Shown here: positions 40,975-48,971 of the stretch, in pieces
Numbering within the stretch: position 1 is the first letter of the stretch
Layout of the letters: every line of letters starts with the position of its first letter
Virus record (IMG/VR): IMGVR_UViG_3300035070_003385
Location: 118,739 to 182,738 of that record
Length of the DNA: 64,000 nt
Strand: one strand, 5' to 3'
Origin: a virus
Made by a program: the position numbers and the translations under genes
The notes under the pieces: model-generated
Told to the model about the DNA's origin: nothing
The model's database searches: none
What the model saw: only the letters and a program-made list of their open reading frames with translations

Positions 40975-41003
40975 AGAATGAATAAGATTGTAAATATATT
41001 AAA

Positions 41004-41219
41004 ATGAAACCAAATACGCAATTTAATTTATCTGTAAAAGATATTGAACTAATTGAAAAGTCTTTAAGGGTTCAAATGCGCAATTTAAACATTCTTAAGG
41101 AAAAAGAAACGCACCATGTTCAATCGATTGAAGCCAAGTTAAGAGAAATAAATGAGCTGTTAGGCCGCATTCACAATCAAAAAAACTTTTATAGGCCAGG
41201 AAACAGATTTAATCTTTAA
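41004..41219 (+). CDS. Small conserved coiled-coil protein, 71 aa
   Basis: Starts MKPNTQFNLSVKDIELIEKSLRVQMRNL and ends ELLGRIHNQKNFYRPGNRF. The (F/Q)(D/N)(I/L)SVKDIELIE start and LLGR(I/L)HNQKN(W/F)YRP end are a recurring marine phage pattern. Function unknown. A terminator follows directly. Confidence 0.65.
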   Translation: MKPNTQFNLSVKDIELIEKSLRVQMRNLNILKEKETHHVQSIEAKLREINELLGRIHNQKNFYRPGNRFNL

Positions 41220-41220
41220 G

Positions 41221-41251
41221 AAACAGGAGTATTTAGGTACTCCTGTTTTTA
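41221..41251 (+). terminator. Strong rho-independent terminator
   Basis: AAACAGGAGTA - TTTAGG - TACTCCTGTTT is an 11-pair stem with a T run after it. It ends the early operon just before the last plus-strand promoter. Confidence 0.92.
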
Positions 41252-41259
41252 TAAAAAGG

Positions 41260-41288
41260 TTGACAATGTTTGATCACTATGGTATTAT
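41260..41288 (+). promoter_or_regulatory. Sigma70-type promoter
   Basis: TTGACA (41260-41265), 17-base spacer, TATTAT (41283-41288). Its leader of about 100 bases has AGGAAAT-ATTTGG-ATTTCCT, a 7-pair hairpin (41332-41351). Confidence 0.75.
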
Positions 41289-41392
41289 TATATTATGTAA
41301 AAGAGAATTGAAAAGCCATTGGATATAAAAAGGAAATATTTGGATTTCCTAAATACGTCTAATATTATTTAAATAACAGGAAAGAAAAAACA

Positions 41393-41608
41393 ATGGATCA
41401 CAAAAAAACAAACGATTTTACTGTATTAGAAACAAAACGTAGTTCTACTCGTGGCGAGAAAATATGGCAAATAATTTTAGGTGGCAAAGCTATAACAACC
41501 TGTGTTACTAAAAAGCAAGCAGTCGACCTTGCAGAAAAACTAAATTTAGATCCGTATTTTTTAAATAGAGGTCAAACTAGGGCTGATATAATTGCTAACA
41601 GCGGTTAA
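41393..41608 (+). CDS. Small protein of unknown function, 71 aa
   Basis: Last plus-strand gene before the strands converge. Starts MDHKKTNDFTVLETKRSSTRGEKIWQI, basic with a beta-like middle (IILGGKAITTCVT) and a helical end. It has its own promoter and a long hairpin-bearing leader. No family recognised. Confidence 0.55.
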   Translation: MDHKKTNDFTVLETKRSSTRGEKIWQIILGGKAITTCVTKKQAVDLAEKLNLDPYFLNRGQTRADIIANSG

Positions 41609-41620
41609 GAATAAAGTTAC

Positions 41621-41650
41621 AAATAAAAAAGGGAGATCCGAAGATCTCCC
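41621..41650 (-). terminator. Terminator for the minus-strand head operon
   Basis: Read on the minus strand: GGGAGATC-TTCG-GATCTCCC followed by TTTTTTA. The UUCG tetraloop closed by C-G is especially stable. It lies 55-85 bases past the gp23 stop. Confidence 0.88.
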
Positions 41651-41675
41651 AAATACTCATTAAAGAGTGTGTGAG

Positions 41676-41705
41676 GAGGGGTTTTATCCCCTCTTCTTTT
41701 TTTTA
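41676..41705 (+). terminator. Terminator for the plus-strand early region
   Basis: GAGGGG-TTTTAT-CCCCTC followed by TTCTTTTTTTT. It ends just at the gp23 stop codon, so each strand has its own terminator within about 85 bases. Confidence 0.88.
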
Positions 41706-43019
41706 TTAGAACAAGTTGCTTACGCGAACTCTGCGGTAGTAAACGTTGCTATTATCTGTAAGAGCACCTTCGCTACGTGATCCGCCATGTGCAAATGGGT
41801 TAGCAACCATGCCGTAACGAGTTTTGAACCCGATTTTTGGCTGGAAGCTGTTTTCACCAACTGCGCGGTACATTTGCAATGGTACATATGGGCAATAGAA
41901 GAGACCTGCGTCGAATGCAGAAGAACCTTTATAACCTACAACCATATAGTTGCTACCTGCATATGGATCGATATATACTCTATAACGACCGTTCAAGATA
42001 CCTGCGAATGTATTGCCTGTATCATCAACGTTAAGTGCGTTGCTGTTAAGAGCTGGAGTATAATCAAGAACACCAGACATCTGAAGTGCCGATGCAACAT
42101 CGGAAGAACAGATAACGATGTTACCTTTACCGCGACGAGTTGCTTTTGCAATCGCGTTGGCTTCGATTTCAACTTGGAACATCAATCCTTTGAATTTCTC
42201 AACTGACCAACGGCCGTTTGCGTCAACATCAAGATCGAATACACCGGCTGATGCAGTTGCCGCAGCACCTGTTACAGCAGTGTTATAGATTGTACGAACA
42301 ACTTCACGGTTGATTTCCGCAAGGATTTCAGACTGAAGAATGTTTGCGAGTTCTGTTTCTGCATCGAGACCGTGAACAGCGCGAAGATCCTGAGCAAGCT
42401 CAGTTGTGTATTCTGCTTTCAACGCTCTGCTTTTCGCAGCAACAGTTACTTTTTCAATAGCAAGTGCCATTTCTGCGAAGTTTGTTCCGTTACCGTCGCC
42501 AAGAGCTTCAGCATCGCCAGTTGCAAGACCTGTACCAGCTGGTGCTGTTGCGCCTGCACCAGTTGCAGCAGGACCGTGTGTACCAGTACCTGAGAAATCT
42601 GTGTCAGCTTCGTTATAGAAAGCTTCCTGTGCAGTGTTACCTGACATTGCATTCAAGTTAGAACGCATTGCAAAGATAAGACCTGTTGGACCTGTCATTG
42701 GCTGTACACCAGCAATGTCATATGCCATCAAGTTTGGCATAGAACGGCGAACCAAGCTGATTAGAACTGGGTCATAACCTGCTGTTGGAGTTGCAGCACC
42801 GGAACCAAATCCGCCAGTTCCAGCTGCGTTTGTTGGGGCTTCTTGTAAAAGCGAAGTCATATTAATTGACTGATCGCCACTTTCTACAAGTGCCTTTTCT
42901 GTGTTTTCGAGAAGAGTAGCAGTTACTGCTTTTCTGTGCTCGTCTTTGATTGCTGCGAAAGATGAGTGCTCGAGAAGAGGTCCCCACTTTTCAACTAATG
43001 TTCTGCTAGATTGACTCAT
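41706..43019 (-). CDS. 23: Major capsid protein precursor, gp23
   Basis: A 437-residue protein from ATG 43019 with GGAG 8 bases upstream; an in-frame GTG at 43028 would overlap that site. The N-terminal propeptide (SRTLVEKWGPLLEHSSFAAI) ends at the likely gp21 cleavage site SLLQE/APTN after Glu60. The mature part (DPVLISLVRRSMPNLMAYDIAGVQPM, MTGPTGLIFAMRS, KAEYTTELAQDLRAVHGLDAE, FYCPYVPLQMYRAV, FKTRYGMVANPF) is typical of gp23. It forms the capsid hexamers. Perfect late promoter upstream. Confidence 0.97.
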   Translation of the reverse strand: MSQSSRTLVEKWGPLLEHSSFAAIKDEHRKAVTATLLENTEKALVESGDQSINMTSLLQEAPTNAAGTGGFGSGAATPTAGYDPVLISLVRRSMPNLMAYDIAGVQPMTGPTGLIFAMRSNLNAMSGNTAQEAFYNEADTDFSGTGTHGPAATGAGATAPAGTGLATGDAEALGDGNGTNFAEMALAIEKVTVAAKSRALKAEYTTELAQDLRAVHGLDAETELANILQSEILAEINREVVRTIYNTAVTGAAATASAGVFDLDVDANGRWSVEKFKGLMFQVEIEANAIAKATRRGKGNIVICSSDVASALQMSGVLDYTPALNSNALNVDDTGNTFAGILNGRYRVYIDPYAGSNYMVVGYKGSSAFDAGLFYCPYVPLQMYRAVGENSFQPKIGFKTRYGMVANPFAHGGSRSEGALTDNSNVYYRRVRVSNLF

Positions 43020-43058
43020 TTTTGTCACTCCTATCCCTGTTTGTTTTAACTATAGTGG

Positions 43059-43066
43059 TATTTATA
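43059..43066 (-). promoter_or_regulatory. Late promoter of gp23
   Basis: TATAAATA on the minus strand, 40 bases before the gp23 start, a perfect match to the T4 late promoter. Confidence 0.85.
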
Positions 43067-43078
43067 ATTTGTTTATTT

Positions 43079-44044
43079 TCACTTTTGTTTACTATTGATG
43101 GCTTCAACGATTGCAGAAACCGAAGAATATTGAGAAACTGGTTTTTTCGTTTCAGTTTCTTCAGTAAGAACTTCGTCTTCTGTTTCTTCGCTTATTACCT
43201 GTGCCTTTTTAGTTTTAAAGAACGATTCCTTAAGGGTACCAAGGTCTGTCTCATATGCTTGAATGTCGTCATAATCAAGCTTTTCTGACAAAGATTTTAA
43301 TCTTTCTTTCTGAGAGACAGTAAGTCCTTCTGAAATATCATCAAAAACTTTTTCAGCTTTGAGACTGGCTATTTCCTTTGCAAGGGAAATATTTTCGTTG
43401 ATGGTTTCGTTTGTTTGTTTTTGAAGTTCATCAACTTGTTCTTCTAACCCAGCAACCACATCAACCGTTTCTTCATCAATATCGATGTTGTGACTGGAGA
43501 AAATATCTCTTAGGCCGTCCATTAATGATTCTGCCATTTCTACTTTAATGCCAGACTCTACAGCCACTTTATTTTCTTCCATCCACTGTTCAACAACATA
43601 GTCGAGATACGAGTCTAGGTTTTCGGTAATTTCTTCTATAGCTTCATTAACAGTTTCAACTAGCTTGTTATCAAACTCTTCTTCAAGAGCTGTAACAGCT
43701 TCGTTTACTTTTGTGTTTGTTGCTTCTCTGACAGCTGTTTCAAAAACTAATGATACTTTAGATTTGAATTTTTCAGAAAGATCTGTACCTTCAAACATTG
43801 AAGCAATAGACTCTTCAACAGATACAACTTCTTCTACAACATCTGTAGTTTCTACGACTTCTTCTGCATCAACGTCGTCAGCTTCTTCTGACATAGGTGG
43901 CGTTTCTACAGTATCCGCTTTAGGATCTACTTTCTTTTTAACATCAGCTTTTTTCTTTTTAATTTCGCCGCCTGCCGCTACCGTTGGTTCTGGAACCTCG
44001 GAAACGCCGTCGTCAGCAACGAATTTTTCTTCTAATTCTGACAT
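43079..44044 (-). CDS. 22: Prohead scaffold protein, gp22
   Basis: A 321-residue acidic, coiled-coil protein between gp21 and gp23, the T4 position of the main scaffold. Asp/Glu-rich N-terminus with a Lys cluster (IKKKKADVKKKV), then long helices (VNEAVTALEEEFDNKLVETVNEAIEEI...), and QYSSVSAIVEAINSK at the end. Several L/I-x-E sites fit digestion by gp21. Assignment is by position and composition. Confidence 0.9.
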   Translation of the reverse strand: MSELEEKFVADDGVSEVPEPTVAAGGEIKKKKADVKKKVDPKADTVETPPMSEEADDVDAEEVVETTDVVEEVVSVEESIASMFEGTDLSEKFKSKVSLVFETAVREATNTKVNEAVTALEEEFDNKLVETVNEAIEEITENLDSYLDYVVEQWMEENKVAVESGIKVEMAESLMDGLRDIFSSHNIDIDEETVDVVAGLEEQVDELQKQTNETINENISLAKEIASLKAEKVFDDISEGLTVSQKERLKSLSEKLDYDDIQAYETDLGTLKESFFKTKKAQVISEETEDEVLTEETETKKPVSQYSSVSAIVEAINSKQK

Positions 44045-44087
44045 ATTTACTCTCCTCTTAATTGGATTCGTGTTATATTATAATCCA

Positions 44088-44095
44088 TATTTATA
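44088..44095 (-). promoter_or_regulatory. Late promoter of gp22
   Basis: Perfect TATAAATA on the minus strand, 44 bases before the gp22 start; GAGGAGAG is its ribosome site. Confidence 0.85.
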
Positions 44096-44099
44096 ATTT

Positions 44100-44786
44100 T
44101 TAATTTTTCAGAGAAGTAAGGAATTTCTCAAAGAGCTTTGCCGCGTGTGATTCGTCAATTACTCTAACAGTTTTCTTATATTCCCTTTTCACTTCTTGAA
44201 CTATCTCCTCAACAACCTGTTGAACAGCGTGTTGACGCCAAGTTCCAGCGGCAATATCATAATAATATTCCGTGTTTTCCATTATGCCATTTACAAAACA
44301 ATCAGGCCCAGATGGATCTGTCACAATATCAACAGTTGCTAAATGAAAGTCGTCTTGCACTTCCATTACGCCGTCTTTAGTAGGTTTCACGGAACCTAGA
44401 CCGCGAGTGGAAACGCCAACCCTTACGCCTTCGTCTACGAAAGTTTTGACAATTTCGCCCATTGGAGTTGACAAAATTTTTGCCTTTCCAATAAAGTTTG
44501 ATCCTTCTTGCTTCATTTCAGTAATAAGATGTGAAACTCTATCACCGTTAATTTGCGGACCGTCAGGATGTCCCAATTCGCCAAGAGCTCTTTTTGTCTC
44601 AATAAACGTTTTTTGGTACCTATTCATTTCTTTTTCAAGAATGGTAGAAGGATATATGCGACCGTTACGATTTTTCATATCGCCTTGCATGAAGATACCT
44701 TCAATGAAGTAATTCTTCTTACCGTTTTCAGTTGCTTCTGTGACAACCTCGCAATCTTCGTTGAATACTTCAGTAATTAACTTCAT
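44100..44786 (-). CDS. 21: Prohead core protease, gp21
   Basis: A 228-residue serine protease of the T4 gp21 family. Probable catalytic residues: H73 in ELGHPDG, S126 in VGVSTRGLGSV, and D153 in VDIVTDPSG. It matures the prohead by cutting after I/L-x-E. The start MKLITEVFNE/D itself resembles a capsid-targeting peptide (as T4 Alt), which may be self-cleaved. Confidence 0.95.
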   Translation of the reverse strand: MKLITEVFNEDCEVVTEATENGKKNYFIEGIFMQGDMKNRNGRIYPSTILEKEMNRYQKTFIETKRALGELGHPDGPQINGDRVSHLITEMKQEGSNFIGKAKILSTPMGEIVKTFVDEGVRVGVSTRGLGSVKPTKDGVMEVQDDFHLATVDIVTDPSGPDCFVNGIMENTEYYYDIAAGTWRQHAVQQVVEEIVQEVKREYKKTVRVIDESHAAKLFEKFLTSLKN

Positions 44787-44811
44787 GTATATAACTCCTC
44801 TTTGTATCTCT

Positions 44812-44819
44812 TATTTATA
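44812..44819 (-). promoter_or_regulatory. Late promoter of gp21
   Basis: Perfect TATAAATA on the minus strand, 26 bases before the gp21 start, overlapping the end of the small gene upstream. Confidence 0.8.
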
Positions 44820-45039
44820 CTTTAGCATCGTAATAGTTTTTAGATAATTCGCCACGCTCAATAGTTTCTCCAGCTTTTCTAACTTTAACATACGTTCTTT
44901 GTACGTTTCCAAGAGGAGTTGTGAATGTTCGAACACCAGCTGCTGTAGTTCCATTCGCATCTAAATATGTATCCGCGGCAGAGGCGGCATTATCATATTC
45001 CCATATATTATTTGATCCTGGAACTACTACCCAAGCCAT
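44815..45039 (-). CDS. Small conserved structural protein, 74 aa
   Basis: Start taken at ATG 45039, giving MAWVVVPGSNNIWEYDNAASAADTYLD, one base after the preceding core-protein stop; a longer frame from 45078 overlaps that gene. It ends RAGE/KAGETIERGELSKNYYDAKV. The MAWV.VPG...WEYDNA pattern recurs in marine T4-like phages beside head genes. Probably a small virion protein. Confidence 0.7.
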   Translation of the reverse strand: MAWVVVPGSNNIWEYDNAASAADTYLDANGTTAAGVRTFTTPLGNVQRTYVKVRKAGETIERGELSKNYYDAKV

Positions 45040-45040
45040 A

Positions 45041-46720
45041 TTACATTGCTTCTCTTGCAAAACCAAGAATTTCTTCAAACCCTACTTTGTCTGCCATTGC
45101 AGTATTTTGCATTTTTTTACGGTTTGCGGAAGAAAGATTTTTGAACATTTGGTTTAAAAGATCGGTATCTTGCTTTTTTAAAATAACAGAAGAACCGTCC
45201 TTAAGTTTTACCATACCAGTTTTAAATTTTTCGTTCAATTCCTCATCAATCTCAGTTTCTTCTTTTTTATCCCAAGGAGCTTTTTTTAAGGAAACTTCAC
45301 CTTTCGGTTTAACCTTCATACCTTGAAGAGCTCTTGTAATTGTTTTTTGTGAAATAGTTTTCTTTGCTTCGTCTAGTTCAACTTCTTCACGCATTTTTTT
45401 CTGAACCGCTTTGTATTCTTTACGGCGGTCAGAGTCTTTATCCATTAAAGAAAGAATTTTTTCACGTGGCTCTGTGTCTAAGTCATCAACAAACTTCTTC
45501 AGTTGTGCTGTTTGACCTTTCTTCATCATCATAGCAGCTTTTATAAAGTCCATCTTATCAATGCCGCCATATTTACGGGCATAATCTTCAAGTTCTTTTG
45601 CAACACGTGACATTGTAGCTTCATCAAGATTTGATTCTCTTATTGAGGCTTTGTATAATTTTATTGCTTCTTTATACTTTGGATTCTTTATCATTCGCTT
45701 TGACTCAGCATCATCTGGATTTTGATGAATCATACGTACCGTTGGTTCGTCCAACTTATGAGTTTTCATATGCTTTTTATATGCATCGAACTTTTTAGAA
45801 TCTACTGCTGGGCCAAATCTGTTTCTCATCGGCGTGGTTATTTCATTGACAGATTCAGCAAGCATCCAACCTTTTGCAAGATATTCTTTTTGTTTAGTCT
45901 TATCAATAACAATAGTTTTGCCGGCGTTATCTACAACCATAACTTCGGTTTTAGGATTTTTTAACTGACGAGCTTCTTCAAGTTCAGCTTCTTCACCCAT
46001 CGCCATTACTTCAGCTGTTGCGTACGAGTACAGAGTTTGGATTTCCTTAGCAACGCCCGCCAATTTGTTTTGGAACCATTCTTCTGGATCCTGTGTTGAT
46101 TGGAGGTAACGCGAAATACCAGATATGTTATGTGACATAGAGCGTAAAGAATTCATCATCATTGGAATTTCCTCCCACGCATTTTCGTCAAGTTCTTCAC
46201 GCATGCTAGCTAAAGATTTTTGAGTAGAAGTCATTGTGCGTACTGGTTTTTTCCGGCCGGTCTTCGTACGGCCCATAGCTGCATTATGCGCTGCATCTTT
46301 TGCACGCTGAATCTTAATAAAGTCGCCAGACATCTTTGGCGCGCCTTTACGACGTGGAGCCTCGTCCAGGTCAGCTTCTTTCATATTTTTAGAAATTGCT
46401 TGGCGGCGCTTATGGAGATATTCGTCTGATGAGTCGATATCGCCATCGTTGTCAATGTCTTTGTCTTTACGGTCGTCAAATTTCTTTTTAACGGCTTTTG
46501 GATTGACTTTATCTAGCGCTTCATAAACTGCAGCGTCTTCTCCTGGGGCTAAATCTGCTCTACGTTTAACTTTGGCCGTGCCTGGTATTTCGCCAGTAAA
46601 CTGATGGTCCAAAGCAACAGGATGGCCAACCATAGTTACAATATGTTTATCCTTAAACGCCTTTTCGTCGCCTGCTTTTGGCTGTGCCACTTCGGCTATT
46701 AAATTTTTAAAGGTTTTCAT
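45041..46720 (-). CDS. Large internal core protein with an EF-hand motif and many protease sites
   Basis: A 559-residue protein between gp20 and gp21, where T4 has gp67/gp68. It begins with MKTFKNLIAE/V, a capsid-targeting-like peptide. Residues 88-110 (DKDIDNDGDIDSSDEYLHKRR) form a DxDxDGxxD calcium-binding loop. The rest is charged, with repeated possible gp21 sites (DLDEA, ELDEN, ELEEA, NLDEA, ELDEA). It is therefore probably a core component cut into several peptides at maturation. One in-frame late promoter upstream at 46751. Confidence 0.7.
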   Translation of the reverse strand: MKTFKNLIAEVAQPKAGDEKAFKDKHIVTMVGHPVALDHQFTGEIPGTAKVKRRADLAPGEDAAVYEALDKVNPKAVKKKFDDRKDKDIDNDGDIDSSDEYLHKRRQAISKNMKEADLDEAPRRKGAPKMSGDFIKIQRAKDAAHNAAMGRTKTGRKKPVRTMTSTQKSLASMREELDENAWEEIPMMMNSLRSMSHNISGISRYLQSTQDPEEWFQNKLAGVAKEIQTLYSYATAEVMAMGEEAELEEARQLKNPKTEVMVVDNAGKTIVIDKTKQKEYLAKGWMLAESVNEITTPMRNRFGPAVDSKKFDAYKKHMKTHKLDEPTVRMIHQNPDDAESKRMIKNPKYKEAIKLYKASIRESNLDEATMSRVAKELEDYARKYGGIDKMDFIKAAMMMKKGQTAQLKKFVDDLDTEPREKILSLMDKDSDRRKEYKAVQKKMREEVELDEAKKTISQKTITRALQGMKVKPKGEVSLKKAPWDKKEETEIDEELNEKFKTGMVKLKDGSSVILKKQDTDLLNQMFKNLSSANRKKMQNTAMADKVGFEEILGFAREAM

Positions 46721-46721
46721 T

Positions 46722-48392
46722 TCAGGCCCTCTTTTTAAATGATTTTGTTTTATTTATAACTTTAAGTGATTCTTCAGCATCAATTTCAACATTATCATCC
46801 GTTGGCTCGTTATTCTTAGGCTCTTTTTCGGAATTATCAAAATCGTCTTCTATGTCTACGTCTTGCATGTCTGGATCATTATATAACCCACTAGCTCTTT
46901 CTTGATCGATTTGCAATTGCATTTCGCGCATTTCATCGTCAGTCATAAACAAAACATTTTTGGTAATCCATTGTCTTGAATAGTATTTACCTACTTGTTC
47001 TTCCATATCTCTTAATGTTGTTATTTTTTCACGTAGAATTTCAGTCTGTTTTAATTCTTCAAAATAGTTATCTTTCATAAAGTCATAACGTATTTTATTT
47101 TTAATGTCTGCCCATTCTTCTGGATCCAACACTCCTTTTAAAATCAATTGCTTTTCAAGGAGGGAATCAAATAAACCTGAGAATCTATTTCTTAATCTAC
47201 GAATAAACTTACTAAACTTTATTTCATCACGCGTCATTTCAGAAACGCGGCCCATACTATACATATTTTCTGGCTCTAACCTAGAAACAGGAACCTTTAG
47301 AGATTTATATAATTTTCTTTGAAAATATGAAAGATTTTCATCACCGCTTAATGCTGCAGCATTACCGCCAGCTAAAATATCTACTTCTGTAGATCTTTCT
47401 CCACCACGGCGAGGGAACCAAAAATCTTCAGTCATAGTCATAAATTTACGACCGTCCGTAATATCACCACTATCAGAATCATACTGCAATTTGTTTTTAT
47501 GGCGAGTCATCATATCATGTAAATATTGCTCTGCTTTCATTTTAGGCAGGTTACCTACGTCGATATAAAAAATTCTTCTTTCAGGAGCTCTTGTAATTGT
47601 GTAAATTACGGTAGCATCTTCTAGCATGCGAAGCTGATTTAACGGTTTGATAGACGGGTGTAAGTATGAAAGAATCAATGAATTGTTTTCATTCATATAC
47701 CCAGAAGTTATTCTTGCTATTGAATCTTTTGCAATTCTATAACCCTGAACAGTTTGTCCAGATGAAACATTGGAACTAACCGCCTTGGATCCAAACCCTG
47801 AATCAGAATAAAGATAATATTCTTTTTTAACTTTTTTCAAAGGAATTCCAGAATGAGAATCCTTTTGTTTTTCATCCATTTCTTTAATAAGACGAAGTTT
47901 TCGTGGATCAATATAACGAACTTCTTTTATACCATCTTTTAAGTTTTCATTGTCTATAATAATATGATAATTTAATCTGCCGTCAACATAAAACTTTTGG
48001 AAAATGTCATAACCATAATTTGAAAAGTCAAGAAAACGAAGAATTTCTTCAAATTCCTCTATTATCCTATTTTTTACCTTATCTGGTAAATCAGTATCGT
48101 CTAAAACCACTTCAACAGCATTTTCGTGCGAATCGATGTTTATAGCTTCGTTAATAACTTCATCAACGGCCTGTGAAATTTCAGGCTGCAACATCATACT
48201 ACGGTATTTTGTTACTAGTTCGCCTTCAGTTTTGGCGTCGCCATCCATATTAATAGAAATACCATAGGATCCCCCGAGAGAGTTTCCTATGGTAATCGCG
48301 CCTTCGTCGTTAGACGGTTCTACAAAAGAAACCGCAATGTCTTCATCAGCACCGCCAACGTCTTTTTTTATTTCAAATCCAAAAATTCGCAT
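46722..48392 (-). CDS. 20: Portal protein, gp20
   Basis: A 556-residue protein at the T4 gene 20 position between the core protein and gp19. SMMLQPEISQAVDEVINEAI, YIDPRKLRLIKEM, LNQLRMLEDATVIYTITRAPERRIFYIDVGNLPK and MSRV-like YSMGRVSEMTRDEIKFSKFIRRLRNRF are portal signatures. It forms the dodecameric vertex for DNA entry. The acidic C-terminus ends close to a late promoter for the next gene. Confidence 0.95.
   Translation of the reverse strand: MRIFGFEIKKDVGGADEDIAVSFVEPSNDEGAITIGNSLGGSYGISINMDGDAKTEGELVTKYRSMMLQPEISQAVDEVINEAINIDSHENAVEVVLDDTDLPDKVKNRIIEEFEEILRFLDFSNYGYDIFQKFYVDGRLNYHIIIDNENLKDGIKEVRYIDPRKLRLIKEMDEKQKDSHSGIPLKKVKKEYYLYSDSGFGSKAVSSNVSSGQTVQGYRIAKDSIARITSGYMNENNSLILSYLHPSIKPLNQLRMLEDATVIYTITRAPERRIFYIDVGNLPKMKAEQYLHDMMTRHKNKLQYDSDSGDITDGRKFMTMTEDFWFPRRGGERSTEVDILAGGNAAALSGDENLSYFQRKLYKSLKVPVSRLEPENMYSMGRVSEMTRDEIKFSKFIRRLRNRFSGLFDSLLEKQLILKGVLDPEEWADIKNKIRYDFMKDNYFEELKQTEILREKITTLRDMEEQVGKYYSRQWITKNVLFMTDDEMREMQLQIDQERASGLYNDPDMQDVDIEDDFDNSEKEPKNNEPTDDNVEIDAEESLKVINKTKSFKKRA
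46751..46758 (-). promoter_or_regulatory. Late promoter before the core protein
   Basis: Perfect TATAAATA inside the C-terminal codons of gp20, 31 bases before the core protein start. Confidence 0.7.
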
Positions 48393-48411
48393 TAATTAAT
48401 CATCCTATAAA

Positions 48412-48945
48412 TTAAGTAGTTGAAGTGCCAGTGGTTCCTTCAACTCTCCACAGATCGTATTGGAATGTAACTCCAAATTCTTCGATCACATCAGTGGATT
48501 CCCATGAAAGGGGTATCGCGTCAACAGTGACAGGATATATACCCTCAAATACATATGTTCTAAGCAAACTTCCATCTTTACCAAATTGAGTTACAATCGC
48601 GTTTGATTTGTAATCCTGTGGTAACGACCGTGCATTAGAATCATGAGTATTTATTGCATTTGACCATGTTTCCATTGCATTGCGAACTAAAAAGTCTTCA
48701 TCGTTAATAATTGTAACAGGCCAATCTTCAAACGTTCTGTCTCCGGCATATTTGACTTGACGACCAAAGTATGGAACCACATAAGAACCTAGAGTTGATC
48801 CAGGCAACGCCGCGGTTTTAACCATAAATGGTACTTTCAAATCAGCGAGGCCAGTAATTGGATTTGTGATTTGTACTTGGAAGAGGGTAGGTCTTGCCCC
48901 ACCCCCTACTAATTGTGATTTAAATTCGTTGATATTAAATGCCAT
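48412..48945 (-). CDS. 19: Tail tube protein, gp19
   Basis: A 177-residue protein starting MAFNINEFKSQLVGGGARPTLFQVQITNP, the standard start of gp19. Other typical parts are KTAALPGSTLGSYVVPYFGRQVKYAGDRTFEDW and the C-terminal VTFQYDLWRV. It forms the inner tail tube. T4 order gp20-gp19-gp18. Confidence 0.96.
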   Translation of the reverse strand: MAFNINEFKSQLVGGGARPTLFQVQITNPITGLADLKVPFMVKTAALPGSTLGSYVVPYFGRQVKYAGDRTFEDWPVTIINDEDFLVRNAMETWSNAINTHDSNARSLPQDYKSNAIVTQFGKDGSLLRTYVFEGIYPVTVDAIPLSWESTDVIEEFGVTFQYDLWRVEGTTGTSTT

Positions 48946-48963
48946 GATTATCTCCTTTTCTTT

Positions 48964-48971
48964 TATTTATT
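48964..48971 (-). promoter_or_regulatory. Late-promoter-like box before gp19
   Basis: AATAAATA on the minus strand, one mismatch to the late consensus, 19 bases before gp19 and overlapping the gp18 stop. Confidence 0.5.

Noticed and set aside
41787-42661. Several plus-strand frames antisense to gp23
   Set aside because: They are the reverse of the major capsid gene, rich in Cys and Thr from antisense codons, with no ribosome sites.
43665-44096. 143-aa plus-strand frame opposite gp22
   Set aside because: A Ser/Thr-rich antisense image of the acidic coiled-coil scaffold gene.
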